Shown here: positions 34,049 through 43,252 of the stretch, in pieces | How positions within the stretch are numbered: the first letter of the stretch is position 1 | How the letters are laid out: every line of letters begins with the position of its first letter | From: Streptomyces sp. Ag109_O5-1 | GTDB lineage: Bacteria > Actinomycetota > Actinomycetes > Streptomycetales > Streptomycetaceae | NCBI RefSeq assembly: GCF_003814875.1 | Contig: NZ_RKQF01000001.1 | Span: forward strand, 1,302,001-1,366,000 | Direction of reading: 5' to 3' | Length of the DNA stretch: 64,000 nucleotides | Translations under genes and position numbers: made by a program | Notes under the pieces: model-generated | Seen by the model: only the letters and a program-made list of their open reading frames with translations | Told to the model about the DNA's origin: nothing | Database searches by the model: none

Positions 34049-36730
34049 TCAGCGCAACCCCCTACCCGTATCCAGCACCTCCCGAGCCTGAGCAACCAAC
34101 CCGTCCGCCCCGCAGGACCGAGCCAGCGAAAGCCCCCTGTTCAGCTCGGCCACCGACCGCGCAGCGATCCCGTACTCCACCCGAGCCGCCGCATGCTCGT
34201 ACTGGCAGGGCGAGGACTCCAGATAGGCCACCGCCTGCGAGGCCAGCCGTACCTGCCGCTGCCCGGTCTCCAGCGCGGCCGCGCACCTCAGCGCCTCGCC
34301 GATCGCCGTGTCCGTGCCGAACCGCTCCGCCTGCCGCCGCGCGTCCGCCGCCAGTTGCGCGGCCCGTGCCGGGTCCTCGCCCGCGAGGGCCCGGGCGAGG
34401 TCGAGCGCCCAGGGCACGACCACGGGGTTGAAGTGACCGCGCGCGGCGGCGGCCTTCTCCGCCGCCTCCAGCTCGTTGACGGCCTCCTTCGTACGGCCGA
34501 CGGCGAGCAGCAGCCGGCCGCGCACGGACCGCGGGTCGGGCATCACGATCGTGGAGGGGTACGGCGGTGCGAAGCCGTACTGCTCGGCCGTCTCCCAGGC
34601 CTGCTGGACATGGCCGCGGGCGAGCAGCGTGTCGACGAGGTTGCAGGTCGCGGTCCAGTACAGGGGCAGCCGCCGGCCGACCCGCTCGGCGATCCGCAAG
34701 GACTCCCGCAGGGAGATCTCCGCGTCCCGCAGCCGGCCGCGCCTGCGGTGGCCGAGACCGACGTAGGCATGGGCGAGGGCGAGGTGGCCGCCGCTCCAGC
34801 CGGCGGACTCGTAGGCGCGCAGGGCCTCGTTGTAGAGGCTCTCCGCGCGGTCGAGGCGGTCGGTGTAGACGTAGGAGTTGGCGAGCATCAGCAGGAGTTC
34901 GATGCCCCACTCGCTGTCGGTCCAGCCGAGTCCGGGTGCGAGCCGGCCGTTGACGAGGGCGCGGTCGCAGAGTTCGACGACCTCCTCGGCGCTCTCGCCC
35001 TGGATGAGCAGGTCGAAGCCGCGCAGCATGAGCAGGGCGCGCTCGGAGTTGTCCCGGCCGGTGCAGGTGGCGGCGAGCGCGGCGAGCCGTTCGGAGCGGC
35101 GCGGGGAGACGGCCTCGCCCGCGATGCCCTCCCACATGAACTGGACGGCCTGGAGCCGGAGTTTCGCGGGCCCTTCCTCGTGCCGGGCGGCCTCCGCCTC
35201 GACCGTGCGGACGGCTTCCTCCAGCTGGTCGTTGTGGAGGAGGGCCTGGGAGAGGCGGAAGACGGCGTCGACGCGTTCGGCGCCGCCGAGGCCGGGCATG
35301 CCGAGCGCGCTCTGCAGATGGTCGATGGTGACGGCGGGCTTGGTGAGCAGGGTGGCGCAGCCCAGTTCGTAGAGCACGCGCGCGTGGACGTCGGGTACGG
35401 GCGGTTCGCGCAAGGCGCGTTCGAGGCAGCGGCGGGCCGCGTCGGGGGCGCCGACGGCGAGGTGTTCCTTGGCCGCGTCGCGCAGTTGCTGGACGAGTTC
35501 CTCGTCGTCGTCCGGGTGCACCTTCAGCAGATGTCGGGAAGCCTCGGCGATGCCCCGGCCGTCGTCGATGACGATCTGCGCGGCGATGCCGTGCATGGCG
35601 GTGCACATCGCGGGCGGGATGGAGTTGTAGACGGCGGTGGCGATCAGCGGGTGGACGAATTCCAGGTCACCTGTGTGGGCGTGGGAGGCGGCCGGGTCGG
35701 GTTCGGTGAGGATGCGGGCGGTGCGCAGCAGTTCGGCGCACCGCTCGGCGTCGTCGACGGTCATGGTGGCGAGCTGGGCGACGAGGTCGACGGAGATGCC
35801 GGTGCCGAGGATGGCGGCGGCCCAGGCGAACCGGGTGGCGTCGATGCCGAGGCCTTCGAGGCGGGTGACGAGTCCGCCGCCGCGGGCCGACCGGTTGAGG
35901 GCGCGCAGTTCGCCGGCCCGGGCCTCGACGGGTTCGACCTCGCTGTCCTGGACCTTGGCGAGGAGTTCGACGGTCTCGTAGGGGTTGCCGCCGGTGACGG
36001 CCCAGACCTCGCGGCAGAACGGGGCGTCGGCGTGTGCGCCGAGGGTGGCGCGGGTGAGTCCGGCGGTGGCGTCCGGGGTGAGGGCGCCGAGGCTGTGGAC
36101 GGGGTTGCCGGCCGCGGCGGCCACGGCGTCGAGGTAGCGGGCGCTGTCGCCGCTGACCTCGCCGGGCCGGCGGGCGACCAGGACCAGGACGGGCAGGTCG
36201 TCGAGGCGCTCGACGAAGGCGGCGAGCCAGGCGAGGGTCTCCTGGTCGGCCCAGTGCGCGTCGTCGATCAGCAGCACCAACGGCCAGTCGCGCTTGGCGA
36301 GCCGGCGGACGGCGACGACCAGGCCGTCGCAGACGCCCTGCGGGTCGGCCTGGCGGTCTCCGGGGTCGGTGATGCCGAGGGCGGGGCCGGCGATGTCGTA
36401 CCAGTCGCCTAGGTATTCGCGGGCCTCCTCGGGCAGCAGGGAGACCAGGGCGGGCTGGAGGAGCTGGCGTACCACGTTGAAGGGGACGCTGCGCAGGGTC
36501 TCGCCGCCGCGGGTGGACCAGACGGTGCAGCCGCGGCGCTCGGCGATACGGCGGGTCTCGGCCAGCAGGGCGGTCTTGCCGAGCCCGGCCTCCCCGCGCA
36601 GGACCAGCAGGTTTCCGGAGGTGGACCGGTCGGCGCAGAGGACGTCGAGCGCCTGGGTGATGGTGGCGATCTCCGCGTCGCGCTCCCAGAGGGGAGCAGA
36701 GGCGCCCGCCGGGGGCTGTTCCTCCGTCAT
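34049..36730 (-). CDS. LAL-like AAA ATPase with helical repeats, no LuxR domain
   Basis: An 893-residue protein. The N-terminus holds an AAA_16-type ATPase: LLVLRGEAGLGKTALL (Walker A, about 43-58) and WPLVLLIDDAHWADQETL (Walker B). The remaining 600 residues are helical TPR-like repeats (SLYNEALRAYESAGW; GHRRRGRLRDAEISLRESLRIAE). It resembles LAL regulators, but it stops at EVLDTGRGLR, exactly where a C-terminal LuxR helix-turn-helix would begin. It could regulate through a partner or be a truncated LAL. It is divergent from the MFS gene and converges on the SDR gene. Confidence 0.8.
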   Translation of the reverse strand: MTEEQPPAGASAPLWERDAEIATITQALDVLCADRSTSGNLLVLRGEAGLGKTALLAETRRIAERRGCTVWSTRGGETLRSVPFNVVRQLLQPALVSLLPEEAREYLGDWYDIAGPALGITDPGDRQADPQGVCDGLVVAVRRLAKRDWPLVLLIDDAHWADQETLAWLAAFVERLDDLPVLVLVARRPGEVSGDSARYLDAVAAAAGNPVHSLGALTPDATAGLTRATLGAHADAPFCREVWAVTGGNPYETVELLAKVQDSEVEPVEARAGELRALNRSARGGGLVTRLEGLGIDATRFAWAAAILGTGISVDLVAQLATMTVDDAERCAELLRTARILTEPDPAASHAHTGDLEFVHPLIATAVYNSIPPAMCTAMHGIAAQIVIDDGRGIAEASRHLLKVHPDDDEELVQQLRDAAKEHLAVGAPDAARRCLERALREPPVPDVHARVLYELGCATLLTKPAVTIDHLQSALGMPGLGGAERVDAVFRLSQALLHNDQLEEAVRTVEAEAARHEEGPAKLRLQAVQFMWEGIAGEAVSPRRSERLAALAATCTGRDNSERALLMLRGFDLLIQGESAEEVVELCDRALVNGRLAPGLGWTDSEWGIELLLMLANSYVYTDRLDRAESLYNEALRAYESAGWSGGHLALAHAYVGLGHRRRGRLRDAEISLRESLRIAERVGRRLPLYWTATCNLVDTLLARGHVQQAWETAEQYGFAPPYPSTIVMPDPRSVRGRLLLAVGRTKEAVNELEAAEKAAAARGHFNPVVVPWALDLARALAGEDPARAAQLAADARRQAERFGTDTAIGEALRCAAALETGQRQVRLASQAVAYLESSPCQYEHAAARVEYGIAARSVAELNRGLSLARSCGADGLVAQAREVLDTGRGLR

Positions 36731-36911
36731 CCCGTTACCTCCCCAAGTCGCCCGAACGACGTACAGACCACGAGCCTAGCCGTCCTGTTGGCTGTCCGGA
36801 GGCCGGTCAGGGCACCTGTTGCCATGACGGGTGAAAGTGGGTGCGGCGGGGCGACGCGGGACGGCCCCGACCTGCCGCCGTGGAGTGAACGGACCGTCAA
36901 CGGGCAGGAAA

Positions 36912-38186
36912 ATGAACCTGATTTTCGAAGATCGCGCAGCCAAAGAGCGGAACCGGTCGTTCCGGGCGCTGGCGGCGGGGTCGATCGGCAATTTCATCGA
37001 GTGGTACGAGTTCGGTGTCTACGGCTACCTGGCGACGGTCGTCGCCGAGCGGTTCTTCACCCCGGCGGGCGGAAGTGCGGCCGAGGGGCTGGTGCGCACC
37101 TACGCCTCGTTCGGGCTGGCGTTCTTCTTCCGTCCGCTGGGCGCGGCCCTGTTCGGCCGGCTGGCCGACCGGCTCGGGCGGCGGCCGGTGCTGGTCCTGG
37201 TGGTCGCGCTGATGACGGCCGCCACCACACTGATCGGCCTGCTGCCGACCTACGCGCAGGCCGGTGCGCTCGCGCCCTGGCTGCTGACGTTCCTGAGGGT
37301 GATTCAGGGGCTGTCGGCGGGCGGCGAGTTCGGCGGGGCGGTGGCGATGCTGACCGAGCTCGCACCGCCGGGGCGACGGGGACTGTACGGGGCGTGGCAG
37401 TCGTTCACCGTGGCGCTGGGGCTGCTGGGCGGGGCGGGCATGGCCGTGGGCCTTTCGGGTGTCATGACTGCACATCAGTTCGCGGACTGGGGCTGGCGGT
37501 TGCCGTTCCTGCTGGCTCTGCCCCTGGGCGCGCTGGCGCTGTGGCTGCGGGTCGGGCTGGACGAGACTCCGGAGTTCCGGGAACGCGGTGTGCGGGCCGA
37601 GCGGGTGTCGGTGTGGGCGATCGCGCTGGCCGCCGGACGGGTGATGGGCTGGTCGGCGGCCGGGTACACCTTCCTGGTGGTGCTGCCGTCGTACCTGCAG
37701 ACCTCGCTGCACACCGGTTTCCGGGAGGCGCTGCTGGCGACCGTGCTGGCGAACGTGGGTTTCGCGGCGGCGATCCTGCCGGCGGGAGTGCTGAGCGACC
37801 GGGTGGGGCGCCGGCCGGTGATGCTGACGGGTGCCGGTCTCGTGGTCGTGCTGGCCGTGCCGCTGCTCAACCTCCTCCAGGACAGCGGGGTTTCGACCGG
37901 AGTGAAGGATGCGGCCCTGTGCGGGGCGGGCGCGGTGGTGGGGCTGCTGGCCGGGCCGGGGCCGGCGATGCTGGCGGAGATGTTCCCGGCGCGGGCGCGC
38001 TGCACCGGCCTCGGACTCGCCTACGCCCTGTCCAATGCCGTGTTCTCGGGCTGTGCGGGGCTCATCATCACGGAGGCGGTGAAGCGCACCGGGAATCTGG
38101 ACGTTCCCGGCTACTACGCGGCGGCGACCTGCGCGGTCAGCGTGCTCGCGCTGCTCGGGCCGGCGCCGCGGTGGAAGGCGGGTTGA
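36912..38186 (+). CDS. MHS-family MFS transporter
   Basis: A 424-residue metabolite:H+ symporter-type MFS protein with twelve expected spans. SIGNFIEWYEFGVYGYLA is the MHS-family start, and ADRLGRRPVL plus SDRVGRRPVML are the two inter-helix signatures. Substrates in this family are carboxylates such as citrate, alpha-ketoglutarate, shikimate or aromatic acids. Its closeness to the pca genes makes aromatic-acid uptake possible but two unrelated genes intervene. The ATG at 36912 has CAGGAAA upstream. Confidence 0.85.
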   Translation: MNLIFEDRAAKERNRSFRALAAGSIGNFIEWYEFGVYGYLATVVAERFFTPAGGSAAEGLVRTYASFGLAFFFRPLGAALFGRLADRLGRRPVLVLVVALMTAATTLIGLLPTYAQAGALAPWLLTFLRVIQGLSAGGEFGGAVAMLTELAPPGRRGLYGAWQSFTVALGLLGGAGMAVGLSGVMTAHQFADWGWRLPFLLALPLGALALWLRVGLDETPEFRERGVRAERVSVWAIALAAGRVMGWSAAGYTFLVVLPSYLQTSLHTGFREALLATVLANVGFAAAILPAGVLSDRVGRRPVMLTGAGLVVVLAVPLLNLLQDSGVSTGVKDAALCGAGAVVGLLAGPGPAMLAEMFPARARCTGLGLAYALSNAVFSGCAGLIITEAVKRTGNLDVPGYYAAATCAVSVLALLGPAPRWKAG

Positions 38187-38190
38187 ACAA

Positions 38191-39333
38191 GTGCTGGTGA
38201 TCGGTCTGATGTCCGGGACGTCGCACGACGCGGTGGACGCGGCGGCCGCCGAGTTGCGCCTGGCCGGCGACACGCTGCTGCTGAAGCCGCTGGGGATGGT
38301 GAGCACGCCGTACGACGAGGAGCTGCGGGAGTCCCTCGCGACGGCGCTGCCGCCGGCTGCCGTGCCACTGGCGCGGGTGTGTCTGCTGGACAACCGGATC
38401 GGGCAGGCGTTCGCGTCGGCGGCCGTCCGGGCCGACCGTGAACTGTGCGGCAGGCGGGCCGAGTTGGTGGCCTCGCACGGGCAGACGGTCTACCACTGGG
38501 CGGAGCGCGGCCGGGTGTACGGCACTCTGCAACTGGGGCAGCCGGCGTGGATCGCGGAGGCGACCGGGCTGCCGGTGGTCGCCGACTTCCGGCCGAGGGA
38601 CGTGGCCGCCGGGGGCCAGGGCGCTCCCCTGGTGAGTCTGCTCGACCTGCTGTGGCTGCGGGGGCGGCCGGGTACCCCGGTGGCGCTGAACATCGGCGGG
38701 ATCGCCAACCTCACCGCTCCGGACGGCACGGCCTTCGACACCGGGCCGGGGTGTGCGCTGATGGACGCCGCGGCCCGGGAGTTCACGGGCGGGCGGGCGG
38801 CGTACGACGTGGACGGGGCGCTGGCGGCACGCGGCCGCCCGGACGCGGCGCTGCTCGAAGAGCTGCTGGCGGAGCCGTACTACGCGCTGTCCGCGCCCAA
38901 GACGACCGGCAAGGAGCTGTTCCACGCCGGGTACTGGCGAGCGCCCGAAGGCCTGTCCGCCGAGGACGCGCTGGCGACTCTCACCCTGCTCACGGCCCGG
39001 ACGGTGGCGGACGCGGTGCGGGGCGCGGGGGCGACGGAGGTGATCGTGTCGGGCGGCGGCACCCGGAACCCGGTGCTGATGACGGTGCTCCGGACCGAGT
39101 TGCCGGGAATCCCGGTCCGTGTCTCCGACGATCTCGGTTTGCCCGCGGCGGCGAAGGAGGCGTACGCCTTCGCGGTCCTCGGCTTTCTCACCGCGCACGG
39201 CCTCGCGGGGACCGTCCCGGCCGCCACCGGCGCCCGGCATCCGAGCGTGCTGGGCTCGCTGACCCCGGGCCGGGACGGGCTGCGGCTTCCCCCTCCGGCC
39301 GCGGGTCCGCCGACGCGGATGCGGATCGAATGA
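38191..39333 (+). CDS. anmK: Anhydro-N-acetylmuramic acid kinase
   Basis: A 380-residue kinase of cell-wall recycling, which opens and phosphorylates 1,6-anhydro-MurNAc to MurNAc-6-phosphate. Motifs are GLMSGTSHDAVDAAA (family usually SGTSxDGxD), ASHGQTVYH, LNIGGIANLTAPDG, FDTGPGCALMDAA and IVSGGGTRNPVLM. It starts from GTG 4 bp after the transporter stop, suggesting an operon; uptake of a wall fragment by that transporter is possible but unproved. Confidence 0.92.
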   Translation: MLVIGLMSGTSHDAVDAAAAELRLAGDTLLLKPLGMVSTPYDEELRESLATALPPAAVPLARVCLLDNRIGQAFASAAVRADRELCGRRAELVASHGQTVYHWAERGRVYGTLQLGQPAWIAEATGLPVVADFRPRDVAAGGQGAPLVSLLDLLWLRGRPGTPVALNIGGIANLTAPDGTAFDTGPGCALMDAAAREFTGGRAAYDVDGALAARGRPDAALLEELLAEPYYALSAPKTTGKELFHAGYWRAPEGLSAEDALATLTLLTARTVADAVRGAGATEVIVSGGGTRNPVLMTVLRTELPGIPVRVSDDLGLPAAAKEAYAFAVLGFLTAHGLAGTVPAATGARHPSVLGSLTPGRDGLRLPPPAAGPPTRMRIE

Positions 39334-39369
39334 GCCTCAGATGCCTTCACCCGATGAACCGTGCCGATG

Positions 39370-39409
39370 CTCTCATCCGAAAGTTGCCGGATCCTCTCAT
39401 CCGACTTTC
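39370..39409. promoter_or_regulatory. Direct and inverted repeats upstream of DUF2510 gene
   Basis: CTCTCATCCGA occurs twice (39370-39380, 39394-39404), 24 bp apart. GAAAGT (39379-39384) and ACTTTC (39403-39408) form an inverted pair around the second copy. The block ends 25 bp before the DUF2510 gene start, so it overlaps the promoter. Confidence 0.4.
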
Positions 39410-39433
39410 ACCGATGCCTCATACGGTGGGGGC

Positions 39434-40504
39434 ATGACGCAGGTGACTCCTCCCGGGTGGTACCCCGACCCCGGGCAGACAAGTGACGGACCGGCCACCG
39501 AGCGCTGGTGGGACGGCAAGGCCTGGACCGAGCAGACCCGCCCCGCCGGGTCGGCCGCCGACTGGGGTCCCCCGCCGCAGCCGTCGGCCGACGGGGCCTA
39601 CCCGGCCTACCCGGCGTACCAGGCCCAGCCGGGGTATCCGGGATACCCGGAGTACCTCGCATCGCCACCGGCCGGCCGACGCGGGCTGCGCACCGGGATA
39701 GCCGTCGGTGTCGCCGCGGCGGTGCTGGCCGCCATCGGGGTGGGCGTGTACGCACTCACCGGCAACGGCAGTGACAACGGCGGCCAGGCCGCGCAGCAGG
39801 GCTCGGGCGGCCAGGGCGGTTTCGGCCAGGGCGGTCAGGAGGGGCAGAACGGCGGACAGGGCTTCCCGTTCGGCGGGTCGGGCGGCAGCTCGGGCTCCGG
39901 CGGGAGTTCGGGCTCGGGCGGCTCCGGGGGCGGTGCGTCGCCGGAGCCGAACCAGTCCGAGGCGCCGAAGATCAAGGGCGGCGGCACGGTGTCGGACGCC
40001 GTCAGCGCCATCAGCATGCCGGTGCCGGACGGCTGGACCGGGCAGGCGACCACCCTCGGCGCCGCGGTCACCTCCGACAACTCCTACAAGTGCCCGGGCA
40101 ACACCTCGCAGACCTGCACCGCCGGTGGCGCCTACTCGGCGCCCGCGCTGGCGCTGGGCACCTCGGGCAGCACGGCCGAGGAGGTCGCCAAGGCGGACAT
40201 CGCGGCGAACGCGAAGGAGTCGTACGGCGGCACGACCTACGGCGCGATCACCTCGCACGAGGTGCTGGCCTCCAAGGCGGTCACCGTGGCCGGGCAGAAG
40301 GGCTATCTGGTCCGCTGGAAGGCGGTGACCAGCAAGGGCGCCGACGGCTATGTCGAGTCGCTGGCCTTCCCCTCGCCCGCGAACGCCCAGCAGATCGTGG
40401 TGGTCCGGTTCGGCGTGGACGTCGGTCAGAAGGAGTCGGTCATCGACACGATCACCGCCGGCATCAAGGTGTCCTCCGGCAGCGGCAACGGACAGGACAC
40501 CTGA
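39434..40504 (+). CDS. DUF2510 membrane-anchored protein with Gly-rich linker
   Basis: A 356-residue protein. Residues 1-35 are a DUF2510 module (TPPGWYPDPGQTSDGPATERWWDGKAWTEQTR). A Pro/Tyr-rich linker and one transmembrane helix (AVGVAAAVLAAIGVGVYAL) follow, then a Gly/Ser/Gln-rich spacer (residues about 120-185) and an extracellular globular domain (VSAISMPVPDGWTGQATTLG). It is probably anchored with the C-terminus outside. The function is unknown. It is followed by a strong terminator. Confidence 0.8.
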   Translation: MTQVTPPGWYPDPGQTSDGPATERWWDGKAWTEQTRPAGSAADWGPPPQPSADGAYPAYPAYQAQPGYPGYPEYLASPPAGRRGLRTGIAVGVAAAVLAAIGVGVYALTGNGSDNGGQAAQQGSGGQGGFGQGGQEGQNGGQGFPFGGSGGSSGSGGSSGSGGSGGGASPEPNQSEAPKIKGGGTVSDAVSAISMPVPDGWTGQATTLGAAVTSDNSYKCPGNTSQTCTAGGAYSAPALALGTSGSTAEEVAKADIAANAKESYGGTTYGAITSHEVLASKAVTVAGQKGYLVRWKAVTSKGADGYVESLAFPSPANAQQIVVVRFGVDVGQKESVIDTITAGIKVSSGSGNGQDT

Positions 40505-40523
40505 CCGCCCGCCGATACTGTTC

Positions 40524-40569
40524 GGCCGGGTGGAGCGCCCCTCCGCTCAAAGGGGAGCCCCACCCGGCC
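40524..40569. terminator. Strong hairpin between DUF2510 and TetR genes
   Basis: GGCCGGGTGG (40524-40533) pairs with CCACCCGGCC (40560-40569), 10 bp perfect, with an inner CCCCT/AGGGG stem. It lies 20 bp after the DUF2510 stop. Confidence 0.75.
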
Positions 40570-40651
40570 GGGGGGTGCGCGCCGCCCCCGTCCCCACGGT
40601 GCGGCGCGAGCAGGTCACCGTCCAGTCATCCCACGGACGGCGGCCTGGGTC

Positions 40652-41266
40652 TCAGGTGAGTCCGAGTGCGGGCAGCACGACGGCCTCCACGAAGCGGACG
40701 AGATAGCCGGCGTCCGCGTACTCGCCGGTGAGTACCGGCCGTACCCGCAGGACGCCGAACATCATGGCGGGCACGTAGTCCAGCGCGGCATGGCCCTCGG
40801 GCACCTCGCCGCGCTCGACCCCGCGGCGCAGGATGTCCTGGAGCGCGGCGATCTCGGGTTCGACGAGCGCCTCGCGCAGCGCCTTCGCCAGTTCCTCGTC
40901 CGAGGTGACCGCCTGCCCCAGCGCCTGGAGCGTCTTGGTGTCCTTGTGCGACCAGTCACCCGCGGCCCGCGCGACCTCGCGCAGGTCCTCGGCGAGGGAC
41001 CCGGTGTCGATACCGACGAAGCGTACCCGGCGGTTGGCGCGCAGCGCGGCCGCGACGAACTGCGGCTTGGTCTTCCACTGCCGGTAGAGCGTGGACTTGC
41101 TGCACCGGGTGCTGGCGGCGACCCCGTCCATGGTCACGGAGTCATAGCCGCACTCACGGATCTGTTCGAGCACGGCGTCGAAGAACTCCCGCTCACGCTC
41201 CGGCGTGATCTTGGAGCGGCGCGAGGCGGCGACCGTCTCCGGTCCGTCTGCGGCCTGCGACGTCAT
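40652..41266 (-). CDS. TetR-family transcriptional regulator
   Basis: A 204-residue repressor. The helix-turn-helix is FFDAVLEQIRECGYDSVTMDGVAASTRCSKSTLYRQWKTK (residues about 28-68; CSKSTLYRQW is the recognition part). The C-terminal ligand domain is TetR_C-like (RGVERGEVPEGHAALDYVP). It is divergent from the PAP2/DMT operon across 234 bp that holds a long perfect inverted repeat, its likely operator. The ligand is unknown. Confidence 0.9.
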   Translation of the reverse strand: MTSQAADGPETVAASRRSKITPEREREFFDAVLEQIRECGYDSVTMDGVAASTRCSKSTLYRQWKTKPQFVAAALRANRRVRFVGIDTGSLAEDLREVARAAGDWSHKDTKTLQALGQAVTSDEELAKALREALVEPEIAALQDILRRGVERGEVPEGHAALDYVPAMMFGVLRVRPVLTGEYADAGYLVRFVEAVVLPALGLT

Positions 41267-41365
41267 GTGCCCTTCTCCTCACTCGCACATCACTTGCGGA
41301 TCACTTCCGCACCGCCCGCCGTTCGGCCGGGGCGGAAACCTACAACCAGTGTGGCCTACGTCTAT

Positions 41366-41415
41366 CGATACGCCACTGTACCGGTACTCGGCCGTATCGG
41401 TACAGTGGCGTATCG
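41366..41415. promoter_or_regulatory. 18-bp perfect inverted repeat, likely TetR operator
   Basis: CGATACGCCACTGTACCG (41366-41383) is the exact reverse complement of CGGTACAGTGGCGTATCG (41398-41415); the spacer is 14 bp. Direct repeats CGTATCGGTAC also occur at 41393-41403 and 41409-41419, with CGTATCGAT at 41425-41433, on a 16-bp period. The block sits between the TetR gene and the PAP2 gene. Confidence 0.7.
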
Positions 41416-41500
41416 GTACTCTTCCGTATCGATGAGTATCGGCGAGTCCGGGCCACCGTCCGGACCCGGCACAGCACCACCGTCAGTGAGGGGGCCTGGG

Positions 41501-42295
41501 ATGAGATCCCAGTCCGAGCCGGCAGAAGCGGAGCCGGGCGCCATAGCCCGGCCGCCGCTCGTCCGTGAGCTCCTGCTCGTCGCGGGGCTCTTCCTCGTCT
41601 ACAAGTTCGGGCGGCAGCTCGCCACCGGCCACACCGCCGAGGCCATGCACAACGCCCACCGGATCTGGGACCTGGAAAGGACGCTGCATCTGCCCTCGGA
41701 GGTCTCCGTGCAGTCCGCACTGCTGCACGGCGACACCCTCGTCCATCTGGCCAACACCTACTACGCCACGGTTCATTTCCCGGCCACGCTGGCCTTCCTG
41801 GTCTGGCTGTACCTGCGGCGGCCCGCGCACTACGTCTGGGCCCGCCGGGTCCTCGCCGTGGTCACGGCCGCCGCCCTGGTGCTGCCCTTCACGTTCCCGC
41901 TGGCACCGCCGCGGATGCTGGCCGCGACCGGCCTGATCGACACCGCGCACGTGTACGGCCCGTCCGTCTACGGCCCGCCGTCCAGCGACCACCTCTCCAA
42001 CCAGTTCGCGGCGATGCCCTCACTGCACTTCGGCTGGGCCCTGATGGTGGCGATCGGCCTGATCGTCGCCACCCGGGCCCGCTGGCGCTGGCTCTGGCTG
42101 CTGCATCCCGCGATCACCCTCCTCGTGATCGTCGGCACCGCCAACCACTACTGGCTGGACGCGATCATCGCCACCGCGATGCTGGGCACCGCCCTCGCCC
42201 TGATCCACCCGCCGCACCGCACGACCACCACGGCCGGACGCGGCACCCGGGGTCTCACCGTGGAAGAGCCCGCACTGGTGGGGGCGGCCCGATGA
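41501..42295 (+). CDS. PAP2-superfamily membrane phosphatase
   Basis: A 264-residue integral membrane protein with about six spans and PAP2-type motifs: PSLHFGWALMVAIG (the SxH-type catalytic region) and TANHYWLDAIIA (the final His/Asp segment). The PAP2_3/inositol-phosphorylceramide-synthase-like group dephosphorylates or transfers lipid head groups. The ATG at 41501 (MRSQSEPAEAE) is chosen; an ATG at 41432 inside the operator region is less likely. It overlaps the downstream DMT gene (ATGA), forming an operon facing the TetR regulator. Confidence 0.82.
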   Translation: MRSQSEPAEAEPGAIARPPLVRELLLVAGLFLVYKFGRQLATGHTAEAMHNAHRIWDLERTLHLPSEVSVQSALLHGDTLVHLANTYYATVHFPATLAFLVWLYLRRPAHYVWARRVLAVVTAAALVLPFTFPLAPPRMLAATGLIDTAHVYGPSVYGPPSSDHLSNQFAAMPSLHFGWALMVAIGLIVATRARWRWLWLLHPAITLLVIVGTANHYWLDAIIATAMLGTALALIHPPHRTTTTAGRGTRGLTVEEPALVGAAR

Positions 42296-43251
42296 GCGCC
42301 GCCGCCCTGGTCGCCGTCCTGCTCTCCCTGGTCTCGGCCGCCGCCTACGCGGCCGCCGCTGTCGCACAGGAGCGCCTCGCCTCGAAGAACTCCGGCGCGG
42401 GCCTGCTCCGCCTGCTCGGCAGCGGCGCCTGGTGGGCGGCGGTCGGCCTGAACGCCGGCGCGGCCCTGCTGCACGTCGTCGCCCTCAAGTACGGCCCCCT
42501 CACCCTCGTACAGCCGCTGGGCGCCCTCACCCTGGTCGCGGCCGTACCGATGGGCGCGCGGGTGGCCGGCCGCCGGGTCAGCGCGACGGAGTGGCGTGGC
42601 ACGGCCCTCACCCTGCTCGGCCTCGGCGCCCTCCTGATCACGGCCTCGGGCCCGGCGCCCCACAAGATCCTGAGCCTCCCCGAGGCCCTCGCGGTCGCCG
42701 GTACGACGGCCGTTCTGATCGGCACCCTCTCCCGTCCCGGCGCCCGGCCGGGCCTGCGCCACGCCACCGCGTCCGGCTTCGCCTCGGGCGTCGCGTCCGC
42801 CCTCACCCAGACGGTGACGGTGGCGGCGACGGAGCGTTCGGGCCCGGCCCTCAGCACCGAGGTGATCGTGGTGGCGCTGCTGGTCGCCGCGTTCGCGGTC
42901 GGCGGCCTGCTGCTCTCCCAGACGGCCTACCGAGGCGGCCTGGGCGCCCCCCTGGCGGTGGTCACCCTCTCCAACCCGGTGGCGGCTGCGGTGATCGGCC
43001 TGACACTGCTGGGCCAGGGACTGCACGGCGGCGCGGCCGGAATCCTGCTCGCGCTGGCGGGCGCCGGCCTGGCGTCGTGGGGCGTGGTCCTGCTGACCCG
43101 GGTGACCCCGGCGGCACGACCCATCGAACTCGCCCCGGACGAGGAACACCCGGTGGCGGCGGTACTGGCCCTGGAGGAGGCGAGGATAGCGGCACAGCAG
43201 GCGCTGCTCCCCCAGCAGAAGCAAGAACCCGGCCACCTCACGGCACACTGA
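42292..43251 (+). CDS. DMT-superfamily (EamA-like) transporter
   Basis: A 319-residue membrane protein with about ten hydrophobic spans (SLVSAAAYAAAAVAQ; WWAAVGLNAGAALLHVVAL; LGGPLAVVTLSNPVAAAVIG-type region near residues 215-235). It is a drug/metabolite transporter family member of the DMT type without a known substrate. It is coupled to the PAP2 gene by an ATGA overlap, so a shared lipid-related or export role is possible. It ends directly before intergenic repeat copy B. Confidence 0.8.
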   Translation: MSAAALVAVLLSLVSAAAYAAAAVAQERLASKNSGAGLLRLLGSGAWWAAVGLNAGAALLHVVALKYGPLTLVQPLGALTLVAAVPMGARVAGRRVSATEWRGTALTLLGLGALLITASGPAPHKILSLPEALAVAGTTAVLIGTLSRPGARPGLRHATASGFASGVASALTQTVTVAATERSGPALSTEVIVVALLVAAFAVGGLLLSQTAYRGGLGAPLAVVTLSNPVAAAVIGLTLLGQGLHGGAAGILLALAGAGLASWGVVLLTRVTPAARPIELAPDEEHPVAAVLALEEARIAAQQALLPQQKQEPGHLTAH

Positions 43252-43252
43252 G

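Noticed and set aside
34049..35606. Long alternative reading frames overlapping the large ATPase and many other genes on both strands.
   Set aside because: High-GC shadow frames: Arg/Pro/Ala-rich, no domain resemblance, and third-position GC bias belongs to the other frame.
36912..38186. MHS transporter as the dedicated protocatechuate permease (PcaK).
   Set aside because: It is separated from pcaL by an SDR gene and a divergent 2.7-kb regulator-like gene and forms a unit with anmK; the sequence shows only the general MHS family.
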